24,093 bases of DNA from positions 1-24,093 of the forward strand of contig JBBPYR010000327.1 in assembly GCA_038199755.1 (NCBI GenBank), in the 5' to 3' direction. Below the pieces are notes generated by a model that was given only the letters and a program-made list of their open reading frames with translations, did not search any database and had not been told where the DNA came from. Below are positions 7,333 through 15,311 of this stretch, piece after piece. Both the position numbers and the translations under genes were made by a program. Origin of the DNA: JBBPYR01 sp038199755. GTDB lineage: Bacteria; Chloroflexota; Ktedonobacteria; Ktedonobacterales; Ktedonobacteraceae. Each line of letters opens with the position of its first letter. The first letter of the stretch is position 1.

Positions 7333-7839
7333 ATGTCAGAATTAAAATGCGAGATCGATTTAGGGTCGGGTGGACTTATTCGTGATAAGGAAACGTTAGA
7401 AAAGTTGCGAGAGTTGCCGCAGCTTCTCCCCACAGATATACTCAAACTGGCGGGATTCTACAGAGGGTATCAGACGAACCGCCCATTAGCAGAGCATCTC
7501 GCACTTGTTGCATTTACACAAATGGTGGGCGATCCGGACGAGAGGCTTCAGGAAAGTATTCGCGCTTCCTTGATCCAGAAAGCACATGCCGAACAGCGCA
7601 CGCTCAGCAATCAAGACTTAGACCTGGAAGATGCCTTTGATGCTTTTACTGATGAGGGGCCTAATGATACCTTTGATTTCTTCTTCATCAAGCTATCTCC
7701 AATAGCTGAGACTGGCCTCAATCTGCTGGTCGAGACGAATGAGAAGCAAGAACGGTTCTATGTCATTGGCGTCAGCCCTGACCTCGATAAACTGCCTCAT
7801 GCGAAGCAGCGGGTCCGACGAGTGCGTCGAAAGGCATAA
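7333..7839 (+). CDS. Hypothetical protein, 168 residues
   Basis: I do not recognise this protein. It is soluble, with no signal peptide or membrane helix. A mixed N-terminal part (MSELKCEIDLGSGGLIRDKE) leads into a likely helical middle (about 20-90), then an acidic stretch around 95-115 (LDLEDAFDAFTDEGPNDTFD) and a strand-rich end with a basic tail RVRRVRRKA (160-168). I placed the start at the ATG at 7333, preceded by an AAAGG site 11 bases away. The frame is open to 7165, but the added residues have poor composition and no ribosome site. Codon use resembles the neighbouring genes, and the length, acidic/basic ends and downstream terminator support a real gene. It is divergent from the kinase-NACHT gene and convergent with the nuo operon. 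Confidence 0.7.
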   Translation: MSELKCEIDLGSGGLIRDKETLEKLRELPQLLPTDILKLAGFYRGYQTNRPLAEHLALVAFTQMVGDPDERLQESIRASLIQKAHAEQRTLSNQDLDLEDAFDAFTDEGPNDTFDFFFIKLSPIAETGLNLLVETNEKQERFYVIGVSPDLDKLPHAKQRVRRVRRKA

Positions 7840-7858
7840 CCGCACTCCTGTGGCAAGC

Positions 7859-7900
7859 AAAAGGGGTGAAAACACAATCGATCGTGTCTTCACCCCTTTT
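7859..7900. terminator. Bidirectional terminator ending the nuo operon and the 168-residue gene
   Basis: A 12-bp stem (AAAAGGGGTGAA at 7859-7870 with TTCACCCCTTTT at 7889-7900) continues after one mismatch into ACAC/GTGT. The 8-base loop contains ATCGAT. The arms supply T-tracts on both strands, so it can stop both converging transcripts. The nuoN stop codon lies 13 bp away. Confidence 0.9.
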
Positions 7901-7912
7901 ACTTAGCGTTAC

Positions 7913-9664
7913 TTAACGCAACATTGTTTGCGCGGCATGGTTTGCCAAGTCAACCAGCCAGAAGGGAAGCACCGTCCCCATAAGCAGCGTTCCCGCAACA
8001 GCGATGCCAATCGCCAGCCACGACATCCAACTGAGATCACTTCCCGACTCCTGTTCAACCGCAGCATCCACCATAGTGTTGGTTTTGGGCAAGCTAGCGG
8101 TTGGCGACTTCACCGCCACAGCTGCTCCCCCACGTGCCGTGGTGAGGCTGCTACTACCAGCGCGGGTAGTTGTAGTTGTAGTGGGCACGCGACGTGGCGT
8201 CGTGGGAATGGCAGATAGAGCGGGCGGCACGCTGGTTGCGCTTACAGATGCCGTTTCGCGCTCCATGAACATGCTAGCGATGGCACGCAGATAGTAGTAC
8301 ATGCCGAGCACACTGGCAAGCACGCCGATAATCAGCAATTCGGGTCGCCCACCCACCAGTGCGGCGTAGAAGATATAGTACTTCGCCGCGAAACCCGCCA
8401 TCGGTGGAAAGCCCGCTAGAGCCAGCATGAAGAAAGCCAGCACAGCCGCCAGCACGGGGCGTCGATACCACAGGCCACGTAGGTCTTTCAGGCTAACACC
8501 AGAGTTATCAGCGCGCTCCAACAGGGAGATCACACCAAAGGCACCCAGGTTCATGAAGGTATAGCATAGCAGGTAAAACAGAATGGCAGCAGGGCCAGTA
8601 TAGGCCGCTGCCCTTGGTACTAGGCCACGAGTAAGAGCTGGCATTGCCGTAATGCCAATCATCAAGTAGCCAGCGTGAGCAATACTCGAATAGGCAAGCA
8701 GGCGTTTCACGTTGCTCTGCGTTATTGCCAGCACGTTACCACCAACAATCGTCAGAATGGCGATTGTTTCTACCACTGGCAGCCAATCTGCTTTGGCGGC
8801 AAGTAGCACATAGGCAAAGACCCGTGTAAAGGCAATGATGGCCGCGGCCTTCGTTCCCACGGACATAAACGCCGTTACCGGAGCAGGCGCACCTTCATAT
8901 ACGTCAGGCGTCCACGCCTGGAAGGGAATCGCCGAAATCTTAAAAGCGAAGCCCACCGCCATCAAGCCCATAGCAACAAGCAGCATCGTTGAATGCGGTG
9001 ACGTTGCGGCAATAGCACCTTGTGGCACCAAGCGCCGAAATATCTGCTCAAATGCAGTGCTGCCAGTTGCGCCATACGTCAGGGCGATGCCATAGAGCAA
9101 AAAGGCAGAGGCGAAGGAACTGAGCAGGAAGTATTTCATGCCAGCTTCCTGCGAACTCTTGCGGCGCGCAATAAAGCTGCACAGAATGTAGAGGGCCAGC
9201 GAGAGCATTTCCAGACCGAGAAACACGGTCAGGAAACTGGTTGCCGCCGCCAACAACATCATACCAAGCGTCGCCAGCAAGAACAGCGCATAGTATTCTC
9301 CCTGGTGAACCAGCTTGAGCCGCTTGAGATAGGCGGGCGAGAGCAAAATACCAAGCCCACTGGCACTCAGAATGATGATATAAGCATAGAGCGACCCCTG
9401 GTCGGAGCCGATCATTTCGTTGAAGGCGCGTTGCCCGTCACCCACCACAAACAGAACGATGGTCGCAACCAAGGCACCCACGATACCCAGCAGACTGAAC
9501 AAAGGTAATGCACTATAGCTGGTAGGTGCGCTCTCCTTCACACTGGGTCCACTTTTCGGCAGCAGCAGTTCCAGCATCATCACCAATAAGGTCATGACGA
9601 TCAGAACCAGCTCTGGCGCGATACGCCCCCAATCGGCGGCGGTGACAGAGTATGTAAATGTCAT
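7913..9664 (-). CDS. nuoN: NADH-quinone oxidoreductase subunit N (NuoN)
   Basis: This is the antiporter-like subunit of the complex I membrane arm next to NuoM and NuoK, with about 14 membrane helices, taking part in proton pumping. Family marks are the TM5 glutamate in LGLEMLSLALY (Glu152), the FKISAIPFQAWTPDVYEGAP segment (241-260) with Lys242, NVKRLLAYSSIAHAGY (318-333) and AGFAAKYYIF (423-432) with Lys428. At 583 residues it is longer than most NuoN (about 480-500). The excess is a polar Thr/Ala/Ser-rich insert at about 470-543, including six threonines in a row, between the penultimate and last membrane helices. The ATG at 9664 follows GAGGT. It is the last gene of the operon, 25 bp after nuoM. 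Confidence 0.96.
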   Translation of the reverse strand: MTFTYSVTAADWGRIAPELVLIVMTLLVMMLELLLPKSGPSVKESAPTSYSALPLFSLLGIVGALVATIVLFVVGDGQRAFNEMIGSDQGSLYAYIIILSASGLGILLSPAYLKRLKLVHQGEYYALFLLATLGMMLLAAATSFLTVFLGLEMLSLALYILCSFIARRKSSQEAGMKYFLLSSFASAFLLYGIALTYGATGSTAFEQIFRRLVPQGAIAATSPHSTMLLVAMGLMAVGFAFKISAIPFQAWTPDVYEGAPAPVTAFMSVGTKAAAIIAFTRVFAYVLLAAKADWLPVVETIAILTIVGGNVLAITQSNVKRLLAYSSIAHAGYLMIGITAMPALTRGLVPRAAAYTGPAAILFYLLCYTFMNLGAFGVISLLERADNSGVSLKDLRGLWYRRPVLAAVLAFFMLALAGFPPMAGFAAKYYIFYAALVGGRPELLIIGVLASVLGMYYYLRAIASMFMERETASVSATSVPPALSAIPTTPRRVPTTTTTTRAGSSSLTTARGGAAVAVKSPTASLPKTNTMVDAAVEQESGSDLSWMSWLAIGIAVAGTLLMGTVLPFWLVDLANHAAQTMLR

Positions 9665-9673
9665 AGAAAATAC

Positions 9674-9692
9674 CTCACAAGGGACATCCCTA
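9674..9692 (-). repeat. Short GTAGGG-ended repeat copy between nuoM and nuoN
   Basis: On the minus strand the gap reads GTAGGGATGTCCCTTGTGAG. Its central 15 bases match repeat copy 1 upstream of arsM (40-54). The TAG stop codon of nuoM (9692-9690) lies inside the GTAGGG end, and the GAGG at the other end forms part of the nuoN ribosome site. It appears to be a truncated copy of the dispersed element. Confidence 0.65.
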
Positions 9693-11219
9693 CTTTATAA
9701 ATGCATTGCCAAGAACTTGTAACGTGCTTGTCACTGATGGCTCCAATAAAAAGGTCAGCGGCGCAGGTTGCAAACCAAGATAGAATATTAAAAGCAGTAA
9801 CGGTGAAAGATACAGAAACTCATTAATATCGAGATCAATCAGCGTTCCTTTGCGTAAAGCCATGCCTAGTGTGCCTTTGCTCTGCTGTCTTCCTTCCATC
9901 ACGCCCTGAAAGAAGCGAATCATATACCATGCCGCAGGCACAACCACCGCCGTACCTAGTACACCAAATACCACGCTACTGCGGAAAGCACCAAGTAACG
10001 CCAGAAACTCACCGGCGAAACTATTCAAGCCAGGTAAACCGAGCGAGGAGAGTGCGGCAATAAACATCACCGTCGCCAAAATCGGTATCCGCACCGCCAA
10101 GCCGCCGAAATCGCTGATACGCCGTGTGCCCGTACGCTGCTCAATCATGCCCGCAATCAAAAACAAGGCCCCTGTGGTAATGCCATGATTGACCATTTGT
10201 AACACGGAGCCTTCAACACCTTGAAGATTGAAGGCGAACGTACCCAGGATAATCACGCCCATATGACTGATACTCGAATAACCGAGCAGGCGTTTCATGT
10301 CATTTTGTCTCAGGGCTAGCACCGCACAATAGAGAATACCAATGACCGCCAGAATACTAAAGAGCGGAGCCAACGTCTGCACCGCCTGTGGAAAGAGTGG
10401 AATGCAGAAGCGTAGAAAGCCATAGGCACCCGTTTTCGCCATCGCACCAGCCAGCAACGCCGTAACGGGTGCGGGTGCCTCGCTGTAGGCATCGGGCAAC
10501 CAACTATGGAACGGCACGAGCGGCGTCTTGACCGCGAACGCAGCTGCGAACGCCAGCAAGAGCCAGAACTGCACACCACTATCGAGATGACTATTGAGCA
10601 GGGTCAGCAGGTCAAGCGTATAGCTACCGCCCGCCGCCAGTTGATGATAATAGCCAATGGCGATAATGCCAGCCAGCATCAGCAAGCTACCAACAGAGGT
10701 AAAGAGCACAAACTTGAATGCCGCATAAATGCGCCGCTCGCCGCCCCAGCCACCAACCAGAAAATACGCTGGAATGAGCATCACTTCCCAGAAGATGTAG
10801 AACAGGAACAGGTTGGTGGAAAGGAACACGCCAATAATGCCAGTCTCTAGCAACAGCATAAAGGCCATATAGTTCTTGAGCTTGCGATCAATGCCGAACG
10901 AAGCGGCAATACAGACCGTCGTCAGCAGCGTTGTCAGCACTGTTAGTAACAGGCTAATGCCATCAACACCGAGACTATAGTTGATGCCAACCGCTGGAAT
11001 CCAGCTCAGTTGTTCCTTGAAAAGGAACGTTCCCAGGAAGGTCGCGCTTAGATTAGAAGCCGCATACAGCAGCATCAGAATAAATGAAAGTATTAGCTCT
11101 ACGCCCGCGACGAGCAAAGCCGTCCAGCGTATCACGCTACGTTGCTCATTCGGAATGAACAGCAGAGCGATACCGCCCAGCAGCGGGAGCAGAGTAATCG
11201 TCGATAATATGGGAAACAT
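9690..11219 (-). CDS. nuoM: NADH-quinone oxidoreductase subunit M (NuoM)
   Basis: The 509-residue antiporter-like membrane subunit lies between NuoL and NuoN in complex I. The charged residues of the proton path are in place: Glu145 in YIFWEVMLIP, Lys231 in FAVKTPLVPFHSWLPDAYSEAP (quoted in part, 229-249), Lys262 in AMAKTGAYGF, and the late Glu in LNSFAGEFLALLGAF. The length is normal for the family. The ATG at 11219 lies five bases after the nuoL stop, with a GGGGG site within the nuoL 3' end, so translation is probably coupled. The stop codon TAG is formed by a repeat sequence in the gap to nuoN. Confidence 0.97.
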   Translation of the reverse strand: MFPILSTITLLPLLGGIALLFIPNEQRSVIRWTALLVAGVELILSFILMLLYAASNLSATFLGTFLFKEQLSWIPAVGINYSLGVDGISLLLTVLTTLLTTVCIAASFGIDRKLKNYMAFMLLLETGIIGVFLSTNLFLFYIFWEVMLIPAYFLVGGWGGERRIYAAFKFVLFTSVGSLLMLAGIIAIGYYHQLAAGGSYTLDLLTLLNSHLDSGVQFWLLLAFAAAFAVKTPLVPFHSWLPDAYSEAPAPVTALLAGAMAKTGAYGFLRFCIPLFPQAVQTLAPLFSILAVIGILYCAVLALRQNDMKRLLGYSSISHMGVIILGTFAFNLQGVEGSVLQMVNHGITTGALFLIAGMIEQRTGTRRISDFGGLAVRIPILATVMFIAALSSLGLPGLNSFAGEFLALLGAFRSSVVFGVLGTAVVVPAAWYMIRFFQGVMEGRQQSKGTLGMALRKGTLIDLDINEFLYLSPLLLLIFYLGLQPAPLTFLLEPSVTSTLQVLGNAFIK

Positions 11220-11224
11220 AACTG

Positions 11225-13213
11225 CTACCCCCTCACCGCGTAGTAAACAACAATCAGGACAACACCGACAAAGATTGCCAGCGCGTAGTTACGCATATAG
11301 CCCGTTTGCAGACGACGGAGGATGGAACTGCTCCCGCGGAAGAACGCGGCAACCCCACGGCCCGCGCCATCGAGGGTAGCACCCTCAATATAGGTCGTGG
11401 CTAACCGTGCAAACGCCAGTATAGGTCTGATAAGGACAGCGGTCAGAGCTTCGTCCACATAATATTTATGCTGCACCAACTGATAGAGTGGGTTGCTGTT
11501 CTCTTTGTACACAAAGCCGCGATTATACAGACGATAGGCTGCGAAGATACCGAGCAAGGCCAGCACAACACTGATGCCCGTTGAGGTCCATTCCACGCCG
11601 AGCGAGACCTCCGGTGCATGGGCCTGCGTCAAGAGCGGTGACAGGAAGTTTGCCAGCGGATGCCAGTTGGGCAACCCGATCAACGCGAAGGAGCCAACAA
11701 AACCACCGATGACTGAGAGCACCGCCAGAATGACCAGCGGCCACGTCATGATGCCGGGAGCCTCGTGAATATTGTTAAAACTCACCTTGCCAGCATGATG
11801 CCCTGTGGCCTCCTCCTCTTCTGTGTCGTCTTCATGGGCCCCGTTGACCCGCGCCAAGCCGCGATAGGTGCCGCTGAAGATACCGAAGAACAGGCGGAAC
11901 ATATAGAACGCGGTCAGACCAGCCGTAAGCAGACCAACAATCCACAGCAGATAGAACCAGAAGCTACCGCTCGCATTCGCCTGAGCCAGCAATGAAGCCA
12001 GAATATCATCCTTACTCCAAAAGCCAGAGAATGGTGGAATACCGCTAATTGCCAGAGCCGCGATCAAAAATGTCCAGAAGGTAATCGGCAACCGACTGCG
12101 TAACCCGCCCATCAGCCGCATATCCTGTTCTCCATTGAGCGAGTGAATCACGGCTCCAGCCCCCAGGAAGAGGAGGGCCTTGAAATAGGCATGAGTCGTC
12201 AAATGGAAGATACCACCCGTATAATTATGTACACCCTCGCTCATGAACATGTAACCAAGCTGACTAATTGTCGAATATGCCAGCACGCGCTTGATGTCCA
12301 GTTGGAACAGGGCGATGGTTGCCGCGAACAAGGCAGTTGCGCCACCGATACCTGCCACCGTGTAGAGCGCGACAGGTGAGAGTTCAAACATCGGGTTGGT
12401 GCGTGCCACAAGGTAGACGCCAGCAGTGACCATCGTGGCCGCGTGGATCAGGGCACTGACAGGCGTTGGGCCTTCCATCGCGTCCGGCAACCACATGTAC
12501 AGCGGCAACTGTGCGGATTTCGCAGCACAGGCAACGAACAGCAACAGACAGATCGCCGTCATGACACCGCTACCCGCTAATGAACCATTGAGCTTGCTGA
12601 AGACCACCTGAAAGTTAAGTGAGCCGAAATTCAAGAAGATGAGAAAGATTGCCAGCATCAAGCCAAAGTCACCGATGATGTTAATAACCAGTGCCTTTTG
12701 CGCCGCCGCCACGGGTGCGCTACGCTGATACCAGAAGCCAATGAGCAGAAACGAGGCCAGACCGACCAGCCCCCAACCGACCAGCAAGAACAGGAAGTTA
12801 TCAGCCGTTACCAGCATCACCATCGAGAAAATAAAGAAGTTCAGGTAGGCGAAGAAACGCCAGAAACTCGGGTCGTCTTCCATGTAGCCAGCCGAGTAGA
12901 TGTGAATGAGGAAACCAACCCCCGTTACCACCATCAGCATAGTGGCCGATAGCGGGTCCAACAGCAAGCCAAAACTTAATTGGAAGCTACCAGAACTCAC
13001 CCAGGTGTACACCGTCTGGTCAACGATACGGGCCGAGTTGGGAGTCGTCCCTGTCATGGAAATAAAACTGATTACGGCAAGCAAGAAAGCCAGCCCGCAG
13101 GCAAGCCATGCCACCGTTATGATTAGAGTGCGTGACATTGTTCTTCCCGCCACGCCCAGGACAATGAAGCCCAGTAGCGGCAGGAGCAACACTCCTAGAC
13201 TAAGATTTGTCAT
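11225..13213 (-). CDS. nuoL: NADH-quinone oxidoreductase subunit L (NuoL)
   Basis: This 662-residue protein is the distal antiporter-like subunit with the long lateral helix of complex I. The AKSAQLPLYMWLPDAMEGPT segment (231-250, Lys232), SALIHAATMVTAGVYL (253-268, His257) and FWSKDDIL with the TM12 lysine are present. The TM5 motif reads LVGWGLVGLASFLLIGF, so residue 148 is Gly (codon GGG at 12772-12770) where family members usually have Glu (GWExVGL). A hydrophilic acidic loop (HEDDTEEEEATGHH) lies in the C-terminal third. The ATG at 13213 follows AGGAG and starts 18 bp after the nuoK stop. Confidence 0.97.
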   Translation of the reverse strand: MTNLSLGVLLLPLLGFIVLGVAGRTMSRTLIITVAWLACGLAFLLAVISFISMTGTTPNSARIVDQTVYTWVSSGSFQLSFGLLLDPLSATMLMVVTGVGFLIHIYSAGYMEDDPSFWRFFAYLNFFIFSMVMLVTADNFLFLLVGWGLVGLASFLLIGFWYQRSAPVAAAQKALVINIIGDFGLMLAIFLIFLNFGSLNFQVVFSKLNGSLAGSGVMTAICLLLFVACAAKSAQLPLYMWLPDAMEGPTPVSALIHAATMVTAGVYLVARTNPMFELSPVALYTVAGIGGATALFAATIALFQLDIKRVLAYSTISQLGYMFMSEGVHNYTGGIFHLTTHAYFKALLFLGAGAVIHSLNGEQDMRLMGGLRSRLPITFWTFLIAALAISGIPPFSGFWSKDDILASLLAQANASGSFWFYLLWIVGLLTAGLTAFYMFRLFFGIFSGTYRGLARVNGAHEDDTEEEEATGHHAGKVSFNNIHEAPGIMTWPLVILAVLSVIGGFVGSFALIGLPNWHPLANFLSPLLTQAHAPEVSLGVEWTSTGISVVLALLGIFAAYRLYNRGFVYKENSNPLYQLVQHKYYVDEALTAVLIRPILAFARLATTYIEGATLDGAGRGVAAFFRGSSSILRRLQTGYMRNYALAIFVGVVLIVVYYAVRG

Positions 13214-13231
13214 AGAAATAGCTCCTGAAAA

Positions 13232-13531
13232 TTAGCCCTTTAATGCATTCATGTCGTCAACGTCAATATCGCGGCGTGTGCGGAAGATGGAGACGATAAT
13301 AGCAAGCCCGACTACCACCTCAGCGGCGGCAACCGTCAAGACAAGAAAGACAAACATCTGCCCATCCGCGGAATTCAAAAAGCTAGAAAAGGCCACAAAA
13401 GAGAGATTCACGGCATTCAACATTAATTCAATAGACATAAAGATAATCAGCGGATTGCGCCGAATCAGGACACCGAGCACGCCCAGTGTAAACAAAATGG
13501 CACTTACGATTAGATAGGCTGATAATGGCAT
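13232..13531 (-). CDS. nuoK: NADH-quinone oxidoreductase subunit K (NuoK)
   Basis: The 99-residue protein has three membrane helices and forms part of the proton path between the quinone site and the antiporter-like subunits. The two intramembrane glutamates of the family are present: Glu35 in FMSIELMLNA and Glu71 in AAAEVVVGLAI. The start is the ATG at 13531, set by GAGGAG seven bases upstream; the frame stays open further upstream but with no family similarity. The usual NuoK length (about 100 residues) supports this choice. A 55-bp gap separates it from nuoJ. Confidence 0.96.
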   Translation of the reverse strand: MPLSAYLIVSAILFTLGVLGVLIRRNPLIIFMSIELMLNAVNLSFVAFSSFLNSADGQMFVFLVLTVAAAEVVVGLAIIVSIFRTRRDIDVDDMNALKG

Positions 13532-13545
13532 ATATTGCTCCTCAA

Positions 13546-13570
13546 AAGGGCGCATCCTTCCGGTCGCCCT
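13546..13570 (-). other. Short hairpin in the nuoJ-nuoK gap
   Basis: AGGGCG and CGCCCT form a 6-bp stem around a 12-base loop in the gap upstream of the nuoK ribosome site. It has no T-run, so it is not a terminator. It may affect mRNA stability or be another decayed small repeat. Confidence 0.35.
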
Positions 13571-13586
13571 GGGTTGTATTTCCTCT

Positions 13587-14117
13587 TTATGCCTTTCTAC
13601 CAAACACCATCGCACCCAGTATGGCGACGACGATCAGCAAACTGGTAATTTCAAAGGGGAAGGCAAAGCCGTGGAAGAGTGCTAGGCCAAAAGCCTCGAT
13701 ATTGCCCTTTGAATTCACAACTGCCGAAAGGCTATCCGCGCCCGTTGTCGCTACTACCCCATTGACGGGTGTGCCCGTGAAGAGCAGATAGCTCAAGGCA
13801 GCCACCAACACCACGCCCAGGATACCAGCTACATAGCGTTGCCAAGGACTACGATCCCGTTGCGCTGCATCCTCTGCATCCGTTGCCAGCATGGTCACGA
13901 CAAAGAGGAACAGCACCATGATTGCGCCCGCGTAAATGAGGATCTGCACTACAGCGATAAACATCGCGCCCAACTGTAAATAGAACAGGGCGAGAAAGAG
14001 AAAGGTGAGAATCAGGCTTAACGCACTATGCACCGCGTTCCTAAAGGTAATCACCCCCACAGCGGACGCGGTACTAGCAATTGCCAGCACGAAAAAGGCT
14101 ATTTGTGTCGCCAGCAT
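13587..14117 (-). CDS. nuoJ: NADH-quinone oxidoreductase subunit J (NuoJ)
   Basis: The 176-residue membrane subunit has five predicted helices. The conserved stretch YLQLGAMFIAVVQILIYAGA (47-66), which includes the third helix with the pi-bulge seen in complex I structures, is clear, followed by IMVLFLFVVTML. The C-terminal helix (SLLIVVAILGAMVFGRK) is also typical. The start codon ATG overlaps the nuoI stop by one base (TAATG), so the two are translationally coupled. Confidence 0.95.
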   Translation of the reverse strand: MLATQIAFFVLAIASTASAVGVITFRNAVHSALSLILTFLFLALFYLQLGAMFIAVVQILIYAGAIMVLFLFVVTMLATDAEDAAQRDRSPWQRYVAGILGVVLVAALSYLLFTGTPVNGVVATTGADSLSAVVNSKGNIEAFGLALFHGFAFPFEITSLLIVVAILGAMVFGRKA

Positions 14118-14761
14118 TATAGCGTCTCCTTTGGCTCGTTCCGTGGCGAGAGTTGCCGCCTGTCTTCATCCTGCTCTTCATTGACCAGCATCACCTCACG
14201 CTCCGTCTCGACATTGCCCAAGCCAACGGCAGCTGCACTGGCTCGTGAGCCATCAAACAGCTTGCTGTCCTGTGGCACAGGTTGTAGCGCGCCCTCCGGT
14301 GCAGGCTCGGCCCATACATCATTAGAACCAATCGTCGCCTCCCCCTTCGGTTCCAAAAGCATCTCTTTGTGATACACCAGATCCTCTGGGTAAAACGAGG
14401 CCAACTTGTATTGCTTTTCCAGCGTGATAGCTCCTGTTGGACACGCCGCCTGACAATAGCCGCAGAAGATGCAGCGCAACAGGTTCACATCAAAGACCTT
14501 CGCATAACGTTCACCTGGAGAAACGCGATTTTCTTCAGTGTTTTCTTCGGCCTCAATGTAGATTGCGTCGGCGGGACAGGCACCGGCGCACAGATAGCAA
14601 CCCACGCACCGTTCCATTCCATTGTCGTAGCGATGGAGCACGTGGCGACCACGGAAACGTGCCGGTAACTCCCGCTCTTCCTCTGGATACGAAATAGTAG
14701 TTGGCTTCTTACCCATGTTTTTCAGGGTCGTCGCCATCCCCTTAATAATATCGAAAGACAT
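14117..14761 (-). CDS. nuoI: NADH-quinone oxidoreductase subunit I (NuoI)
   Basis: This peripheral ferredoxin-like subunit carries the two 4Fe-4S clusters N6a and N6b that pass electrons toward NuoB. Two CxxCxxCxxxCP motifs are visible: Cys52, 55, 58, 62 and Cys97, 100, 103, 107. The protein has 214 residues, longer than many NuoI. The extra part is a polar, Glu-rich tail after about residue 140 with no recognised domain. The ATG at 14761 is preceded by AAGGAGT. The upstream neighbour is not nuoH as in most nuo operons but a toxin-antitoxin remnant that ends 21 bp away. Confidence 0.96.
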   Translation of the reverse strand: MSFDIIKGMATTLKNMGKKPTTISYPEEERELPARFRGRHVLHRYDNGMERCVGCYLCAGACPADAIYIEAEENTEENRVSPGERYAKVFDVNLLRCIFCGYCQAACPTGAITLEKQYKLASFYPEDLVYHKEMLLEPKGEATIGSNDVWAEPAPEGALQPVPQDSKLFDGSRASAAAVGLGNVETEREVMLVNEEQDEDRRQLSPRNEPKETL

Positions 14762-14782
14762 TTCATTTACTCCTTAGTACTT

Positions 14783-14963
14783 TCACAATGGTTTCAGTGC
14801 GTCTAATGTCAACACTTTTAGTTCCGAAATAGATGATAACCGTCTATCGTTAGTAAGAAAAAATGTGGCATTACTGCGAATTGCGGTAGCAACCTGAATA
14901 GTAAATAAAAGGTGATGTATCTACCCCTACAATACTACCCTTGAGCGTATCTACCCATCCCAT
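14783..14963 (-). pseudogene. Remnant of a PIN-domain (VapC-type) toxin gene with internal deletion
   Basis: From the ATG at 14963, which overlaps the end of the upstream antitoxin gene, the minus strand encodes MGWVDTLKGSIVGVDTSPF followed by IYYS. This is a typical N-terminus of PIN toxins of this type, with the first catalytic Asp in VGVDTSP. The frame then hits TAA at 14873-14871. In another frame, from about 14900 to the TGA at 14785-14783, it encodes IQVATAIRSNATFFLTNDRR and then LSSISELKVLTLDALKPL, the usual C-terminal end of the same family. The middle, about 90 residues including the central acidic residues, is missing, and the two parts are out of frame. It cannot make an active nuclease. 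Confidence 0.82.
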
Positions 14964-15172
14964 GACCTTCTTTCCTCTTCTATGTACTTTTCAATATCTA
15001 CATCTTTCCAAAAGCCATTTGCTACTCCTCTGAACTCCAATATATTGTGTCGTTTGGTTGGCTTATTTTGCAGACTAATAAGCTTATCAATATCTTCACG
15101 CAAACGTTGTTGTTCTTCAGGTGTCAGCTTTTGGATTTGATCAAGTATCTCTTCATAAGAATGAATAGCCAT
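14951..15172 (-). CDS. VapB-like antitoxin (second copy)
   Basis: The 73-residue acidic protein has a helical N-terminus (YEEILDQIQKLTPEEQQRLR) and the C-terminal signature ILEFRGVANGFWKDVDIEKY ending in EEERRSWDG. This signature is common in small antitoxins encoded just upstream of PIN-domain toxins in cyanobacteria and Chloroflexota. The ATG at 15172 follows AGGAG. Its stop overlaps the start of the ruined toxin gene (14963), the normal coupling of such pairs. Because the cognate toxin is broken, the antitoxin is now an orphan and may act only on toxins elsewhere or not at all. It lies inside the nuo operon between nuoH and nuoI. Confidence 0.8.
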   Translation of the reverse strand: MAIHSYEEILDQIQKLTPEEQQRLREDIDKLISLQNKPTKRHNILEFRGVANGFWKDVDIEKYIEEERRSWDG

Positions 15173-15311
15173 TTGTCAGCTCCTGGCTCTCCCTCTTTTC
15201 AGAAGGTACTAGCAATACTACTCTTCCCCTATAATAACAAAGTATTTTTCTATTGTCACCAGCGTTATTAGATAAATCACGTGTAGGGCGCGCTCAAGCT
15301 GATCACCACGG
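15173..15311. other. Gap between the two antitoxin genes, with a GTAGGG-type motif
   Basis: This 139-bp, partly AT-rich gap should hold the toxin of the first antitoxin gene, but no PIN-like reading is visible in any frame. It contains GTAGGGCGCG (15283-15292) next to GATAAATC (15271-15278), words that also occur in the 15568-15646 inverted repeat. It is probably a decayed repeat or the scar of a deletion. Confidence 0.4.

Noticed and set aside
7928..8294. Plus-strand open frames opposite the NuoN insert
   Set aside because: They are antisense to nuoN in a low-complexity stretch, with no ribosome site or recognisable protein.
15173..15311. Possible toxin gene after the first antitoxin (short readings VVISLSAPYT and VIYLITLVTIEKYF)
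   Set aside because: Both readings are short, in-frame stops interrupt them, and they do not match the PIN N-terminus convincingly.
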